Below are positions 25,136 to 35,247 of a DNA stretch of 64,000 nucleotides, piece by piece. A model generated the notes under the pieces. It saw only the letters and a list, made by a program, of their open reading frames with translations, made no database searches and had not been told where the DNA came from. The translations under genes were made by a program, and so were the position numbers. Position 1 is the first letter of the stretch. Each line of letters opens with the position of its first letter. The stretch covers positions 28,942 through 92,941 of the forward strand of contig KB911091.1 of the NCBI GenBank assembly GCA_000383355.1, written 5' to 3'. The stretch is from Flavobacterium sp. SCGC AAA160-P02 (lineage in GTDB: Bacteria > Bacteroidota > Bacteroidia > Flavobacteriales > Flavobacteriaceae).

Positions 25136-27241
25136 ATGTTAGATAATAAAATACATTACAGAACTTGTAATTTATGTGAAGCTATGTGTGGTTTAGAAAT
25201 CACATACAAAGAAAAAAAAGTAATTTCTATTGTTGGTGATAAAAAAGACCCTTTAAGTAAAGGTTTCATTTGCCCTAAGTCTTTAGCATTAAAAGATCTG
25301 TATGAAGATCCAGATAGATTAAAAACACCTATAAAGAGAACAGAAAATGGTTGGCAAGAAATTTCTTGGACAGAGGCTTTTGATGAAGTGGAAATTCAAA
25401 TAAAGAAAATTCAAGAAAAATATGGCAATAATGCAGTTGCCACTTATCAAGGAAATCCTAATGTGCATAATGTAGGATCAATGTTATATGGAGGACCATT
25501 TTTAAAAAGTTTAAAGACTAAGCAAAAATATTCTGCAACTTCAGCCGATCAATTACCCCATCATATTGCTTCTTTAAAAATGTTTGGTCATCAAATGTTA
25601 ATTCCTATTCCTGATATAGAAAGAACAGATTATTTATTAATTTTAGGTGCTAATCCAGGTGCATCAAACGGAAGTTTATTAACCGCACCAGGATTTCCTC
25701 AAAAAATTAAAAGTATTCAAAAAAGAGGAGGTAAGGTTATAAATATTGATCCAAGGTTTACCGAAACTTCTAAGATCTCTAGCCAGCATTTATATATAAA
25801 TCCTGGAAAAGATGCTCTTTTTTTATTGTCTTTGTTGCATGTGATTTTTGACCAGGGAATAGAAGAAAAAACACACCTTTCAAATTATTTAAAAGGTTTA
25901 GAGGAAATTAAAGAAATTGTTAAAGAGTATTCACCAAAAAAGACTGCTCTTCTAATAGGCATAGATAGTTTAGAGATACAAAAAATTGCAAAAGATTTTA
26001 TGAACTCTAAAACTGCGGTTTGTTATGGAAGAATGGGAGTTTCTACCCAAGAATATGGAGGAATTTGTCAGTGGTTAATTAATGTGCTAAATATTATTAC
26101 CAATAATATGGATAAAGTTGGTGGCGCAATGTTTACAAAACCAGCTATTGATTTGGTCTATATGACAGGCATACAAGGCAAAGTTGGTAACTTTGATAGA
26201 TATCGAAGTCGCGTTCATAATTTACCAGAATATTCTGGAGAATTACCTGTAGCTACTTTAGCAGACGAAATCTTAACAGAAGGTGAGGGGCAAATAAAAA
26301 TGTTTATTTGTACTGCAGGAAACCCAGTTTTGTCTGCACCAAATGGTAAAAAAATGGAAAAAGCTTTAGAGAAACTAGATTTTATGGTTTCCATAGATAT
26401 TTATTTAAATGAAACAAGTAAATATGCAAATATAATTTTACCTACTACCAACGGATTAGAAACGCTACATTATGATTTAGTTTTTCATCAGTTAGCTATT
26501 AGAAACACTGCAAAACTATCTGAAGTTTTATTTGAGAAAGATGAAAATCAAAAACATGATTGGGAAATATTAAATGAATTAACGGAAAGAATAACAGAGA
26601 AAAAGAATTCGTTAACACCAGAAATGATGTTAGATAATATGTTTCAATACTCACCGTATAAAGAAGCTAATTTGTCTGTAAATAAACTAAAAGAAAACCC
26701 TAATGGAATAGATTTAGGATCTTTGCAGCCACTTTTAATAAAAAGAATTTTTACTGTAGATAAAAAAATCAATGTTTCACCACAAATTTTTATTGATGAT
26801 TTAAAAAGATTAGATAAAGAGTTATATAAAGATACCAAAGAGGAAGAAACTAAATATCCTTTTGCTTTAATAGGGAGGAGGCATTTAAGAAATAATAATT
26901 CTTGGATGCATAACTCTAAACTATTAATGAAAGGTAAAAATAGATGTACTGTTCTAATGAGTTCTAAAGATGCTAATAATCTTTCAATTACAGATCACCA
27001 AAAAATAAAAATAATATCTAATGTTGGTAGTATAGAATTACCAGTTGAAATTAGCGATGAAATGAAGGAGGGGGTTTTAAGTATTCCTCACGGTTTTGGG
27101 CACAATAGGAATGGAACAAAAATTAAACTTGCAGAAGAAAATGCAGGTGAAAGCATTAATGATTTAACTGATGATAATAAAATAGACAAATTAACAGGTA
27201 ATGCTAATTTTAGTGGAACTAGAGTTAAAGTAATAACATAA
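25136..27241 (+). CDS. molybdopterin oxidoreductase family protein
   Basis: A 701-aa molybdenum/tungsten bis-MGD enzyme of the DMSO-reductase superfamily. The N-terminal [4Fe-4S] site uses Cys11, Cys14, Cys18 and Cys46 (CNLCEAMC...GFICPK). The catalytic domain contains YQGNPNVHN, LGANPGASNGS, a NIDPRFTETSK block and a C-terminal molybdopterin-dinucleotide domain (LIGRRHLRNNNSWMHNS). There is no Tat signal, so it is probably cytoplasmic. It resembles formate dehydrogenase/assimilatory reductase-like homologues; the substrate is unknown. No partner subunits or cofactor genes nearby. Confidence 0.88.
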   Translation: MLDNKIHYRTCNLCEAMCGLEITYKEKKVISIVGDKKDPLSKGFICPKSLALKDLYEDPDRLKTPIKRTENGWQEISWTEAFDEVEIQIKKIQEKYGNNAVATYQGNPNVHNVGSMLYGGPFLKSLKTKQKYSATSADQLPHHIASLKMFGHQMLIPIPDIERTDYLLILGANPGASNGSLLTAPGFPQKIKSIQKRGGKVINIDPRFTETSKISSQHLYINPGKDALFLLSLLHVIFDQGIEEKTHLSNYLKGLEEIKEIVKEYSPKKTALLIGIDSLEIQKIAKDFMNSKTAVCYGRMGVSTQEYGGICQWLINVLNIITNNMDKVGGAMFTKPAIDLVYMTGIQGKVGNFDRYRSRVHNLPEYSGELPVATLADEILTEGEGQIKMFICTAGNPVLSAPNGKKMEKALEKLDFMVSIDIYLNETSKYANIILPTTNGLETLHYDLVFHQLAIRNTAKLSEVLFEKDENQKHDWEILNELTERITEKKNSLTPEMMLDNMFQYSPYKEANLSVNKLKENPNGIDLGSLQPLLIKRIFTVDKKINVSPQIFIDDLKRLDKELYKDTKEEETKYPFALIGRRHLRNNNSWMHNSKLLMKGKNRCTVLMSSKDANNLSITDHQKIKIISNVGSIELPVEISDEMKEGVLSIPHGFGHNRNGTKIKLAEENAGESINDLTDDNKIDKLTGNANFSGTRVKVIT

Positions 27242-27278
27242 AAAAAGCTCTCTAAAATTTTTATTTTAGAGAGCTTTA
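27242..27278. terminator. bidirectional terminator between molybdopterin enzyme and katG
   Basis: AAAGCTCTCTAAAAT (27244-27258), loop TTTT, ATTTTAGAGAGCTTT (27263-27277): a 15-bp perfect stem between two convergent genes, with a T6 run on the minus strand (katG side) and a shorter one on the plus. Confidence 0.88.
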
Positions 27279-27287
27279 AAATTTGTT

Positions 27288-29486
27288 TTAAACTAAATCA
27301 AAACGATCTAAGTTCATTACTTTAGTCCAAGCAGTAATGAAATCTTGTACAAAACGTTTTTCTCCATCATCTGAAGCATATACTTCACAAACAGCTCTAA
27401 GCTCTGTGTTAGATCCAAAAATTAAATCTGCACGAGTTCCAACAAAGTGAACCTTACCTGTTTTACGGTTTTTTCCTTCAAATAGCGTATCATCTGTTGA
27501 AGTTGCGCTCCATGTATTTGATAAGTCTAAAACATTTGTGAAGAAATCATTGGTTAAGTTCCCTATATTTTCTGTAAAAACTCCATGAGTAGAACCATCA
27601 TAATTAGCTCCTAAAACTCTTAGTCCTCCAATTAGAACAGTCATTTCAGGAATAGAAAGTGTTAGTAGGTTAGCTCTATCAACTAATAAGTTTTCAGCCG
27701 CAATATTTAAACCAGATTTAATATAATTTCTAAATCCATCTGCCAAAGGCTCTAAATATCCAAAAGACTCCAAATCTGTTTGGTCTTGTGAAGCATCTCC
27801 TCTTCCTTGCATAAAATCTATAGAAATATCATAACCAGCATTTTTTGCAGCTATTTCAACTCCAATATTACCACCCAAAACAATAAGATCGGCGATAGAA
27901 ACTTCTTTGCTAAATTTTTGTTGAATTGCTTCATAAACGGCTAAAACCTTATTTAGTTCATACGGATTGTTTACGGCCCAACTTTTTTGTGGCTCTAAAC
28001 GAATTCTACCTCCATTTGCACCACCTCTTTTATCTGAACCTCTAAAGGTTGAAGCAGAAGCCCATGCTGTAGTCACTAATTGAGCAGAGGATAAACCAGT
28101 ATCAGTAATTAAATTTTTTAGATCTAATAGATCTGTATCTGTTAAAGTATAGGTTGCTGCAGGTATTGGATCTTGCCAAACTAATTCTTCTTTAGGAACT
28201 TCTGGTCCTAAATAACGATGTATTGGCCCCATATCTCTGTGGGTTAATTTATACCAAGCTCTTGCAAAAGCATCTTCAAAAGCTTTGTGATCTTTATGAA
28301 AACGTTTAGAAATTTCTAAATAAGCAGGGTCAGTCTTTAAAGCTATATCTGCCGTAGACATCATTAGAGCCTGAGTTCCATTAGCATCTCCTGCTTTTGG
28401 GGCTTTTTTTGCGTTGGAAGCAGCTGTTGGAGTCCATTGATGAGCTCCGGCTGGGCTTTTAGTTAATTCCCAATCATAATTTAGCAAGACTTCAAAATAT
28501 TCATCATCCCATTGTGTAGGGTTTGGAGTCCATGCTCCTTCTAAACCACTAGTAATGGTATCGTCTAATACACCACTTTTATAGGTGTTTTTCCAACCAG
28601 TACTCATTTCTTCTATTGAAGCACCATGAGGTTCTGTTCCAACATACACATCTGGATCAGCAGCACCATGAGCTTTTCCAAAAGTATGGCCACCTGCTAC
28701 CAATGCAACAGTTTCTTCATCATTCATAGCCATTCTACCAAAAGTAATTCTAATATCATGAGCAGATTTTAAGGCATCTGGTTCTCCATTTGGGCCTTCA
28801 GGATTAACATAAATGAGTCCCATATGTACGGCTCCAAGATGACCTTCTAAATCACCATCACTAGTATCATATCGTTTGTCATTATCTAACCATCCTGTTT
28901 CTGATCCCCAATAAATATCTTGTTCTGGTTCCCAAACATCTTCTCTACCACCTGCAAAACCAAATGTTTTAAAACCCATAGATTCTAAAGCACAATTTCC
29001 TGCTAAAACCATTAAATCTGCCCAGGAAACCTTGGCGCCATATTTCTTTTTTATCGGCCATAAAAGCAAGCGAGCTTTGTCTAGGTTACCATTGTCTGGC
29101 CAACTATTTAGAGGTGCAAAACGATGTGTTCCTGTAGCTGCTCCTCCACGTCCATCACCAACTCTATAGGTTCCAGCGCTGTGCCAAGCCATACGAATCA
29201 TAAAAGGACCATAATGGCCATAGTCAGCAGGCCACCAATCTTGAGAATCGGTCATTACATCAATAACATCTTTTTTTAGTTCGTTAAAATTAATACTATT
29301 AAAAGCCTTTGCATATTCAAATTCATTACCCATTGGGTTTGATTTTGAAGCATTCTGACGTAAAATATTTAATTTTAATTCATTTGGCCACCAATCTCTG
29401 TTGCTAGTTCCTTCACCAGCAGATTTTTTTTGATCGCCACTCATAAAAGGACATTTATTGATGTCTCCAGTAGTATTATGTTCCAT
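27288..29486 (-). CDS. katG: catalase-peroxidase
   Basis: A 732-aa bifunctional heme catalase-peroxidase, the normal two-domain length. Active-site Arg98, Trp101 and His102 lie in [13 protein letters not shown]. The family-specific Met-Tyr-Trp adduct can be formed by Trp101, Tyr226 ([11 protein letters not shown]) and Met252 (GRMAMNDEE). Proximal heme His267 is in [13 protein letters not shown]. Monocistronic. A TAAATTTG element on the minus strand (29521-29528) sits where a -7 box should be. It detoxifies hydrogen peroxide. Confidence 0.97.
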   Translation of the reverse strand: MEHNTTGDINKCPFMSGDQKKSAGEGTSNRDWWPNELKLNILRQNASKSNPMGNEFEYAKAFNSINFNELKKDVIDVMTDSQDWWPADYGHYGPFMIRMAWHSAGTYRVGDGRGGAATGTHRFAPLNSWPDNGNLDKARLLLWPIKKKYGAKVSWADLMVLAGNCALESMGFKTFGFAGGREDVWEPEQDIYWGSETGWLDNDKRYDTSDGDLEGHLGAVHMGLIYVNPEGPNGEPDALKSAHDIRITFGRMAMNDEETVALVAGGHTFGKAHGAADPDVYVGTEPHGASIEEMSTGWKNTYKSGVLDDTITSGLEGAWTPNPTQWDDEYFEVLLNYDWELTKSPAGAHQWTPTAASNAKKAPKAGDANGTQALMMSTADIALKTDPAYLEISKRFHKDHKAFEDAFARAWYKLTHRDMGPIHRYLGPEVPKEELVWQDPIPAATYTLTDTDLLDLKNLITDTGLSSAQLVTTAWASASTFRGSDKRGGANGGRIRLEPQKSWAVNNPYELNKVLAVYEAIQQKFSKEVSIADLIVLGGNIGVEIAAKNAGYDISIDFMQGRGDASQDQTDLESFGYLEPLADGFRNYIKSGLNIAAENLLVDRANLLTLSIPEMTVLIGGLRVLGANYDGSTHGVFTENIGNLTNDFFTNVLDLSNTWSATSTDDTLFEGKNRKTGKVHFVGTRADLIFGSNTELRAVCEVYASDDGEKRFVQDFITAWTKVMNLDRFDLV

Positions 29487-29520
29487 GGTTTTATAAATTT
29501 TATTTCTTTTTAATCATTTT

Positions 29521-29528
29521 CAAATTTA
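29521..29528 (-). promoter_or_regulatory. -7 promoter element of katG
   Basis: Minus-strand TAAATTTG matches the Bacteroidota TAnnTTTG -7 consensus, 35 bp before the katG start codon. No clear TTG element is found upstream, so an activator may be needed (inference). Confidence 0.45.
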
Positions 29529-29630
29529 CATACAATCTTTTAATAATCTTTATCTATATTTCTTATTTTGATATAGCTTATGCCTATTAAGTGAAGTTTA
29601 AAATGATTGAAATTAACTGTAAATTTATTC

Positions 29631-29789
29631 TTAGGTTTTTTCTTTAGAATCGTTAATTTTTTTGATAATAGTTTTTAAACGCTCCTTGTGTTTTTTTTTT
29701 TGTAAGGCAAGTTTAGTGATCTTTTGATTCATTAGTTTGCTATGTTTTGCCTTATTGACAGTGTTTTTTGCTTTTCCTTTTTTAGGCAT
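29631..29789 (-). CDS. small highly basic protein (52 aa)
   Basis: An ATG at 29787-29789 opens a 52-codon frame starting MPKKGKAKNTVNKAKHSKLM and ending INDSKEKT. About 40% of residues are Lys or Arg, with no Cys and almost no aromatic residues, as in nucleic-acid-binding small proteins. I do not recognise a family. It lies alone between katG and the exonuclease gene. The ORF could be fortuitous, but the strong compositional bias and helical heptad-like pattern favour a real gene. Confidence 0.5.
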   Translation of the reverse strand: MPKKGKAKNTVNKAKHSKLMNQKITKLALQKKKHKERLKTIIKKINDSKEKT

Positions 29790-29941
29790 AAAGATTATTT
29801 TAGATGTAATTTTCTGACTGTTCAGCTAAATTTGCATGATTCTATTAATGGCTGATATTTATTTATAAATAGACTTTTATTTATTCTATATTTTTGTATA
29901 AAATTCTGTACTTTTAAAACATAAAAATAACCTATTTATTT

Positions 29942-30769
29942 ATGGAATTAAAGTTAACCAAACCTATTGTTTTTTTTGATTTAGAAACTACTGGAATTAA
30001 TATTGGAAATGATAGAATTGTTGAGATTTCAATGCTAAAGATATTTCCTAATGGAAATAAGGAAAGCAATACATGGTTGGTGAACCCAGAAATAGAAATA
30101 CCTGCTGAAACAAGTGCAATTCACGGAATCACAAATGAAAGAGTAGTTACAGAACCCACTTTTAAAGAATTAGCACAGACCGTTTATGACTTAATAGCTG
30201 ACGCCGATTTAGCTGGTTTTAATTCTAATCGTTTTGATATTCCATTATTAGCTGAAGAATTTTTAAGAGTTGGCCTTGATTTTGACATGAATGATAGAAA
30301 GGCAATAGATGTGCAAGTAATTTTCCATAAAAAAGAACAAAGAACATTAAGTGCTGGTTATAAATTTTATTGTGATAAAATCTTGGAAGATGCGCATTCT
30401 GCGGAAGCAGATACCAATGCAACCTATGAGATTTTAAAAGCACAGTTAGATAGGTATGATGATATAGAAAACTCTGTAGAGGCCTTGAGTGACTATTCTA
30501 CTCATTCTAAAAGGGCTGATTTTGCTGGATTTATATTATTTAATGCTGAAGATCAAGAAATTTTTTCATTCGGCAAATACAAAGGTAGAACTGTTGAAGA
30601 TGTTTTAAAAGAGAACCCTGGGTATAATGCCTGGATTCAAAATGCAGATTTCCCCTTGTACACAAAAAAAGTATTACAAGCTATTAAACAAAGAATGTTT
30701 GCTCCAAAAACAGGGATGTCAGATACAGATAAGCTCCAAGCATTGCAGCAAAAATTTAATTTAAGGTAG
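29942..30769 (+). CDS. DnaQ-like 3'-5' exonuclease
   Basis: A 275-aa DEDDh exonuclease of the DNA polymerase III epsilon family. ExoI motif FFDLETTG (Asp13, Glu15), ExoII GFNSNRFDIPLL, ExoIII with His in EDAHSAEADTNATYEIL. After the nuclease domain a short C-terminal module IFSFGKYKGRTVEDVLKE...WIQNADFP follows, as seen in many Bacteroidota homologues. Role: proofreading or repair. A TATTTTTG -7-like box occurs at 29889-29896. Followed after 5 bp by the next gene. Confidence 0.92.
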   Translation: MELKLTKPIVFFDLETTGINIGNDRIVEISMLKIFPNGNKESNTWLVNPEIEIPAETSAIHGITNERVVTEPTFKELAQTVYDLIADADLAGFNSNRFDIPLLAEEFLRVGLDFDMNDRKAIDVQVIFHKKEQRTLSAGYKFYCDKILEDAHSAEADTNATYEILKAQLDRYDDIENSVEALSDYSTHSKRADFAGFILFNAEDQEIFSFGKYKGRTVEDVLKENPGYNAWIQNADFPLYTKKVLQAIKQRMFAPKTGMSDTDKLQALQQKFNLR

Positions 30770-30774
30770 AAACT

Positions 30775-31263
30775 ATGTTTGTGAAATTTGAAAACTTACC
30801 GAGTCATTCTAGAGTATGGGTCTATCAATCTGATCGAAAATTTACAACTCAGGAGCTTGCGCTTATTTCAGAGAAAGCGATAGTATTTGTAGATCAATGG
30901 ACAAAACATGGCTCAGATTTACAGGGATCTTTTGTTGTTAAATACAATCAGTTTTTAATATTAGCAGTAGATGAAGGTTTTAATAATGTTTCTGGCTGCT
31001 CTATTGATTCTTCGGTGCATTTTGTGCAAGAAATTGAGAAGGCATTAGGGGTTGATATGATGAATAAAATGAATATTTCATTTAAAGATGGTGAACATAT
31101 TAATAGTGTAAAAATGACTGTTTTTAAAGAATTTGTTCTTGCTCATAAAATAACTTCAGAAACCATCGTTTTTAATAATATGATTACCAATAAACAAGAA
31201 TTAGAAACTCATTGGGAAGTTCCTTTACTAGATAGTTGGCACAAACGCTTTTTAGTTTCCTAA
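30775..31263 (+). CDS. conserved flavobacterial protein of unknown function (162 aa)
   Basis: A 162-aa soluble protein; homologues in flavobacteria are often labelled 'ABC transporter ATPase', but no Walker A, signature or Walker B motif is visible, so that label is not supported. Notable segments: SRVWVYQSDRKFTTQEL, FVDQWTKHGSDLQGSF, LAVDEGFNNVSGCSIDSSVH. It follows the exonuclease by 5 bp and precedes the GH3 fusion gene by 16 bp, so the three are probably one operon. Function unknown. Confidence 0.8.
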   Translation: MFVKFENLPSHSRVWVYQSDRKFTTQELALISEKAIVFVDQWTKHGSDLQGSFVVKYNQFLILAVDEGFNNVSGCSIDSSVHFVQEIEKALGVDMMNKMNISFKDGEHINSVKMTVFKEFVLAHKITSETIVFNNMITNKQELETHWEVPLLDSWHKRFLVS

Positions 31264-31279
31264 AACTTAGAACCTATTT

Positions 31280-34204
31280 ATGTTTAAAAAACTCTTTTTC
31301 GTTGCTTTTTTAGTAACATTTTTCAACTCCTATAGTCAAAACTTAGATCCGCTAAGAACAGATGATTATTATGCACAAGAAAAATGGGTAGATAGCATTT
31401 TAAATTCCATGACAATAGATCAGAAAATGGGTCAATTGTTTATGATACAAGCATATTCTAATTTAGATACTGTTCACGAAAATAAAATCAAAGAAATGAT
31501 ACAAAAGTATCATGTTGGAAATTTGATTTTTATGCAGGGAACACCCTCTAAACAAGTACAATTAACAAATACCTATCAATCTCTTTCTAAAATTCCTTTA
31601 ATGATTGGTTTTGATGGAGAATGGGGTTTAGACATGCGTTTGCAAAATACCTATAAATTTCCTTGGAATATGACTTTAGGTGCTATTCAAGACAATACCT
31701 TAATTCGTAAATTTGGAGAACACTTAGGAAGGCATGCTAAACGTGTGGGAATTCATGTAAATTTTGCGCCAGTTGTAGATATTAATACAAACCCACTCAA
31801 TCCTATTATTGGAAACCGTTCTTTTGGAGAAGATAAACAAAATGTTACTCAAAAAGCCATTGCATTTAGTCAAGGAATGCAAAGCGAAGGCGTATTAGCT
31901 AACGCAAAACACTTTCCAGGACATGGAGATACAGCAACAGATTCTCACCTTAAATTACCTGTATTAACTTTTGATAGACAACGCCTAGATTCTGTAGAAT
32001 TATATCCTTACAAGAGAGTTTTTGATGCAGGAATGGCCAGTGTAATGACCGCACATTTAAGTATTCCTGTACTAGAATCTAATCCAAAGTTACCCACCTC
32101 ATTATCGCCTAGTGTTGTGACAGACTTATTGAAGGAAGAATTAGGTTTTCTTGGGTTAATTTTTACAGATGGTTTAAATATGAAAGGTGCTGCAGATTAT
32201 TCTAGTTCTGCTGAAATTGATTTGGCAGCAGTTCTTGCAGGAAATGATGTTTTATTAATACCTCAAGATGTTCCTGCTACAATTAGTTTGATGAAAAACT
32301 CAATACAAACAGGAGTTTTATCACCAGAAAGAATAGACGAATCTGTTCGTAAGATTTTACTAGCCAAGTATAAAGTAGGATTACATTTTCATAAGCCAAT
32401 TGATACATTAAATTTGGTAAAAGATTTAAATACTATTGAAGATGAGGTTCTTCACAGAGAATTGGTAAAAAACTCAATAACTATTATAAAGAACAAGAAA
32501 AATATTCTTCCTATTGAAGATCTAAAAAAACATAAGAAGATAGCTTATGTAGCATTAGGAGATGATACTTGTGACCAATTTTTAGATGCCTTAGCTAAGT
32601 ATTCAAAAATTCATAAAGTAGACAGTAATAATTTAAATGAAGTTATTGATACCTTAGAAGATTTTGATTTGGTAGTTGTAGGCTTTCATAAATCAAATGC
32701 TCATCCATGGAAGCCCTATGAATTCTCAAATCAAGAATTAGTGTGGTTGCATGAAATTGCAAGGAAGAATAAAACAATTCTGGCTGTTTTTGCCAGTCCT
32801 TATAGTTTATTAAATATAAAATCATTTACCAATTTAGAAGCAGTTTTAGTAGCTTATCAGAATAGTGAAATAGCTCAAGAAATTACCGCTCAAACTATTT
32901 TTGGAGCTATTGAAGCTACTGGAAAACTTCCAGTTTCTATTAAAAATGAATTTCCAGTAGGAACAGGTATTATCACTAAAAGCCTACAGAGGCTTCAATA
33001 TTCTATTCCGGAAGCTGTAGGAATGTCTTCTAAAAAATTAGCAAGAATAGATTCTGTAGCAACCGTTGTTCTTGAAGAAAAGATGTCTCCAGGTTTGCAA
33101 GTACTAGTTGCCAGAAAAGGTGTTGTTGTTTATGAAAAAAGTTTTGGGTATCATACAGACAAGAAGAAGAATCCTGTAAAAAACAGTGATGTATATGATG
33201 TTGCCTCTTTAACAAAAATTTTGGCTTCTTTACCAATGTTGATCAAAGCTGAAGAAGAAAAAAAGATAGCATTATCTTCTAGTGTTAGAAAAATAGTCCC
33301 AAGATTTAAAAAATCTAATAAAGATACTGTAACTGTTCAAGAAATTTTATCTCATTATGGGCAGTTGAAAGCTTGGATTCCTTTTTATAAGTTGACCCAA
33401 GATAGTATTACCAATAAAAATTTAAAGAAATTTTATAGGGCTAAAAAAACAAAAAAATTTACAATTAAAGTTGCTGAAGACTTATTCCTAAACAGTTCCT
33501 ACAAAGATTCTATTTACAAATATATTAGAGATGCTGAACAGAGAGAAAAACCAGGGTATAAGTACAGTGATTTAGGTTATTACATTTTTAAAGAAGCTCT
33601 AGAGAAAAGATATAAAAAGGATTTAAATGTTCTAGTTGATGATGAATTCTATGAGCCATTAGGAGCCAATAGAATGTCTTATTTACCACTTGCTAAATTT
33701 GATAAACTATCTATTGTTCCTTCAGAAAAAGACAGCTATTTCAGACATCAATTATTGCATGGTTATGTTCATGATATGGGTGCTGCCATGCTTGGTGGAG
33801 TAGGAGGTCATGCAGGATTGTTTGCCAACTCTAATGATGTAGCTAAGATGATGCAATTATACCTTCAAAAAGGATATTATGGAGGAAAACGCTACTTTAA
33901 AGCAGCAACTTTTGATAAATTTAATAAACGGTATTATTCAGATAAAAAAGTTCGAAGAGGCTTGGGTTTTGATAAGCCTCAGTTAGATTCAACCATTATG
34001 GCTACTTGTGGATGTGTGTCTGATGAAAGTTTTGGTCATAGTGGATTTACTGGAGCCTATACATGGGCAGATCCAGTAAGTGGAATTTTATATGTTTTTC
34101 TTTCTAACAGAGTCTTTCCAACTATGGAAAATTATGGACTTGTTGATCAAGATATTAGAACAAAAATACAGCAGATTATTCAAGAGGCTATTTTGCAGAA
34201 TTAG
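31280..34204 (+). CDS. secreted GH3 beta-N-acetylhexosaminidase / beta-lactamase-fold fusion
   Basis: A 974-aa exported protein with a Sec signal (first 19 residues, ends NSYSQ). Domain 1 is a family 3 glycoside hydrolase of NagZ type (about 30-380) with KHFPGHGDT (210-218) and nucleophile Asp297 in FTDGLNMKG. Then a GH3 C-terminal domain (about 400-570). Domain 3 (about 585-974) is a class C beta-lactamase/serine hydrolase with Ser643-x-x-Lys646 (SLTK), YSD and a GHSGFTGA block near the end. This fusion is known in Bacteroidota and may act on peptidoglycan or peptidoglycan fragments. Confidence 0.92.
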   Translation: MFKKLFFVAFLVTFFNSYSQNLDPLRTDDYYAQEKWVDSILNSMTIDQKMGQLFMIQAYSNLDTVHENKIKEMIQKYHVGNLIFMQGTPSKQVQLTNTYQSLSKIPLMIGFDGEWGLDMRLQNTYKFPWNMTLGAIQDNTLIRKFGEHLGRHAKRVGIHVNFAPVVDINTNPLNPIIGNRSFGEDKQNVTQKAIAFSQGMQSEGVLANAKHFPGHGDTATDSHLKLPVLTFDRQRLDSVELYPYKRVFDAGMASVMTAHLSIPVLESNPKLPTSLSPSVVTDLLKEELGFLGLIFTDGLNMKGAADYSSSAEIDLAAVLAGNDVLLIPQDVPATISLMKNSIQTGVLSPERIDESVRKILLAKYKVGLHFHKPIDTLNLVKDLNTIEDEVLHRELVKNSITIIKNKKNILPIEDLKKHKKIAYVALGDDTCDQFLDALAKYSKIHKVDSNNLNEVIDTLEDFDLVVVGFHKSNAHPWKPYEFSNQELVWLHEIARKNKTILAVFASPYSLLNIKSFTNLEAVLVAYQNSEIAQEITAQTIFGAIEATGKLPVSIKNEFPVGTGIITKSLQRLQYSIPEAVGMSSKKLARIDSVATVVLEEKMSPGLQVLVARKGVVVYEKSFGYHTDKKKNPVKNSDVYDVASLTKILASLPMLIKAEEEKKIALSSSVRKIVPRFKKSNKDTVTVQEILSHYGQLKAWIPFYKLTQDSITNKNLKKFYRAKKTKKFTIKVAEDLFLNSSYKDSIYKYIRDAEQREKPGYKYSDLGYYIFKEALEKRYKKDLNVLVDDEFYEPLGANRMSYLPLAKFDKLSIVPSEKDSYFRHQLLHGYVHDMGAAMLGGVGGHAGLFANSNDVAKMMQLYLQKGYYGGKRYFKAATFDKFNKRYYSDKKVRRGLGFDKPQLDSTIMATCGCVSDESFGHSGFTGAYTWADPVSGILYVFLSNRVFPTMENYGLVDQDIRTKIQQIIQEAILQN

Positions 34205-35234
34205 GGTGAAATTTACTATATAATAAAATCAATAGTAAAGAGCTGGCTAAGTAAATGATTCCTGATAACCAACTATAAAAATAACTTACTAAATATGTTT
34301 GTATCATAAAGTTTACACTTACGGTAATTGTATTAATACCGTATCTAAATGTATCTATAAATTCAAATTCATTAATCTTACTTTCTGTATGTTTCCAGAT
34401 GAACCAAGGAACAATACTATTTAATAGTATAAAGGGTTTTATAAAGCGTACTAAATTAACCTTCTTTTCTCTACCAGATATTATAGTAGATGTAATCATT
34501 AAGTTTACCCGCTCAACTTTAGTAAAATCTACATTTGCTGCAGTTAATTTGGCTAAAGTTTTTTCATAATTTTCATCTAGAGGAATATGAACAGAAAGAG
34601 TTTTTAATTGAGATGTAATAACATCTTTCAATCGTTTAATTTCTGAATTAATAATAAGGGGTTTATAGAAATCATTTACCAGTATTGGGGTTCCGTAATG
34701 TAAGCAAACACTTGATGGGTAAATAGAAGGATTTTGATAGGTTAATCCAACAGGTATGATATGAATTTGTAATGATGGATTTCGCTCTAAGGCACCAAAA
34801 ACAATTCTAGAAAACCCCTTACTTAAGTTTCTTATAGTTCTTCTTTTATCATGGCTGCCTTCTGGAAAAATCATTAAAGCATTTTGATTGTTTAACAACG
34901 TAAAGCATTTCTCAAATACATCTTTATTATTCCCTAATTGCTTAACACCATCTCTCATTCGGTAAATGGGCATTAGGTTTAGGGTTCCAAGGAATCTTTT
35001 GATCAAAGGTTTTTTAAAACTTGCAGCACGAACAAGAAAATGTTGTGCTCTTGGGTTATTTACAGCTACAATTAGAGGATCTATCAACCCATTTGGATGA
35101 TTTACCACAAACAAAACAGCTCCTTTTTTGGGGATATTTTCTTTGCCTTTCACGATTATTCTTCTTGTGTAGAAAAATAAAGAGCACTTGATAAGAAATT
35201 TAAAAAGATTATACCAGAGTGTTTTCAAAATCAC
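34188..35234 (-). CDS. lysophospholipid acyltransferase family protein (PlsC-like)
   Basis: A 348-aa glycerolipid acyltransferase. Motif I HX4D: NHPNGLID (His46, Asp52); motif III FPEGSHDKRR (about 120). Transmembrane segments lie at the N-terminus and near the C-terminus (last ~80 aa). It probably acylates lysophosphatidate or a related lipid at the inner membrane. Its 3' end overlaps the 3' end of the convergent GH3 fusion gene by 17 bp. Downstream of the BASS transporter gene (13 bp), so likely co-transcribed with it. Confidence 0.88.
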   Translation of the reverse strand: MILKTLWYNLFKFLIKCSLFFYTRRIIVKGKENIPKKGAVLFVVNHPNGLIDPLIVAVNNPRAQHFLVRAASFKKPLIKRFLGTLNLMPIYRMRDGVKQLGNNKDVFEKCFTLLNNQNALMIFPEGSHDKRRTIRNLSKGFSRIVFGALERNPSLQIHIIPVGLTYQNPSIYPSSVCLHYGTPILVNDFYKPLIINSEIKRLKDVITSQLKTLSVHIPLDENYEKTLAKLTAANVDFTKVERVNLMITSTIISGREKKVNLVRFIKPFILLNSIVPWFIWKHTESKINEFEFIDTFRYGINTITVSVNFMIQTYLVSYFYSWLSGIIYLASSLLLILLYSKFHPNSAK

Positions 35235-35247
35235 GTAGCTATTTTAG

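Noticed and set aside
30775..31263. 'ABC transporter ATPase' label commonly used for this 162-aa family
   Set aside because: No Walker A, signature or Walker B motif is visible, so the protein is given as unknown.
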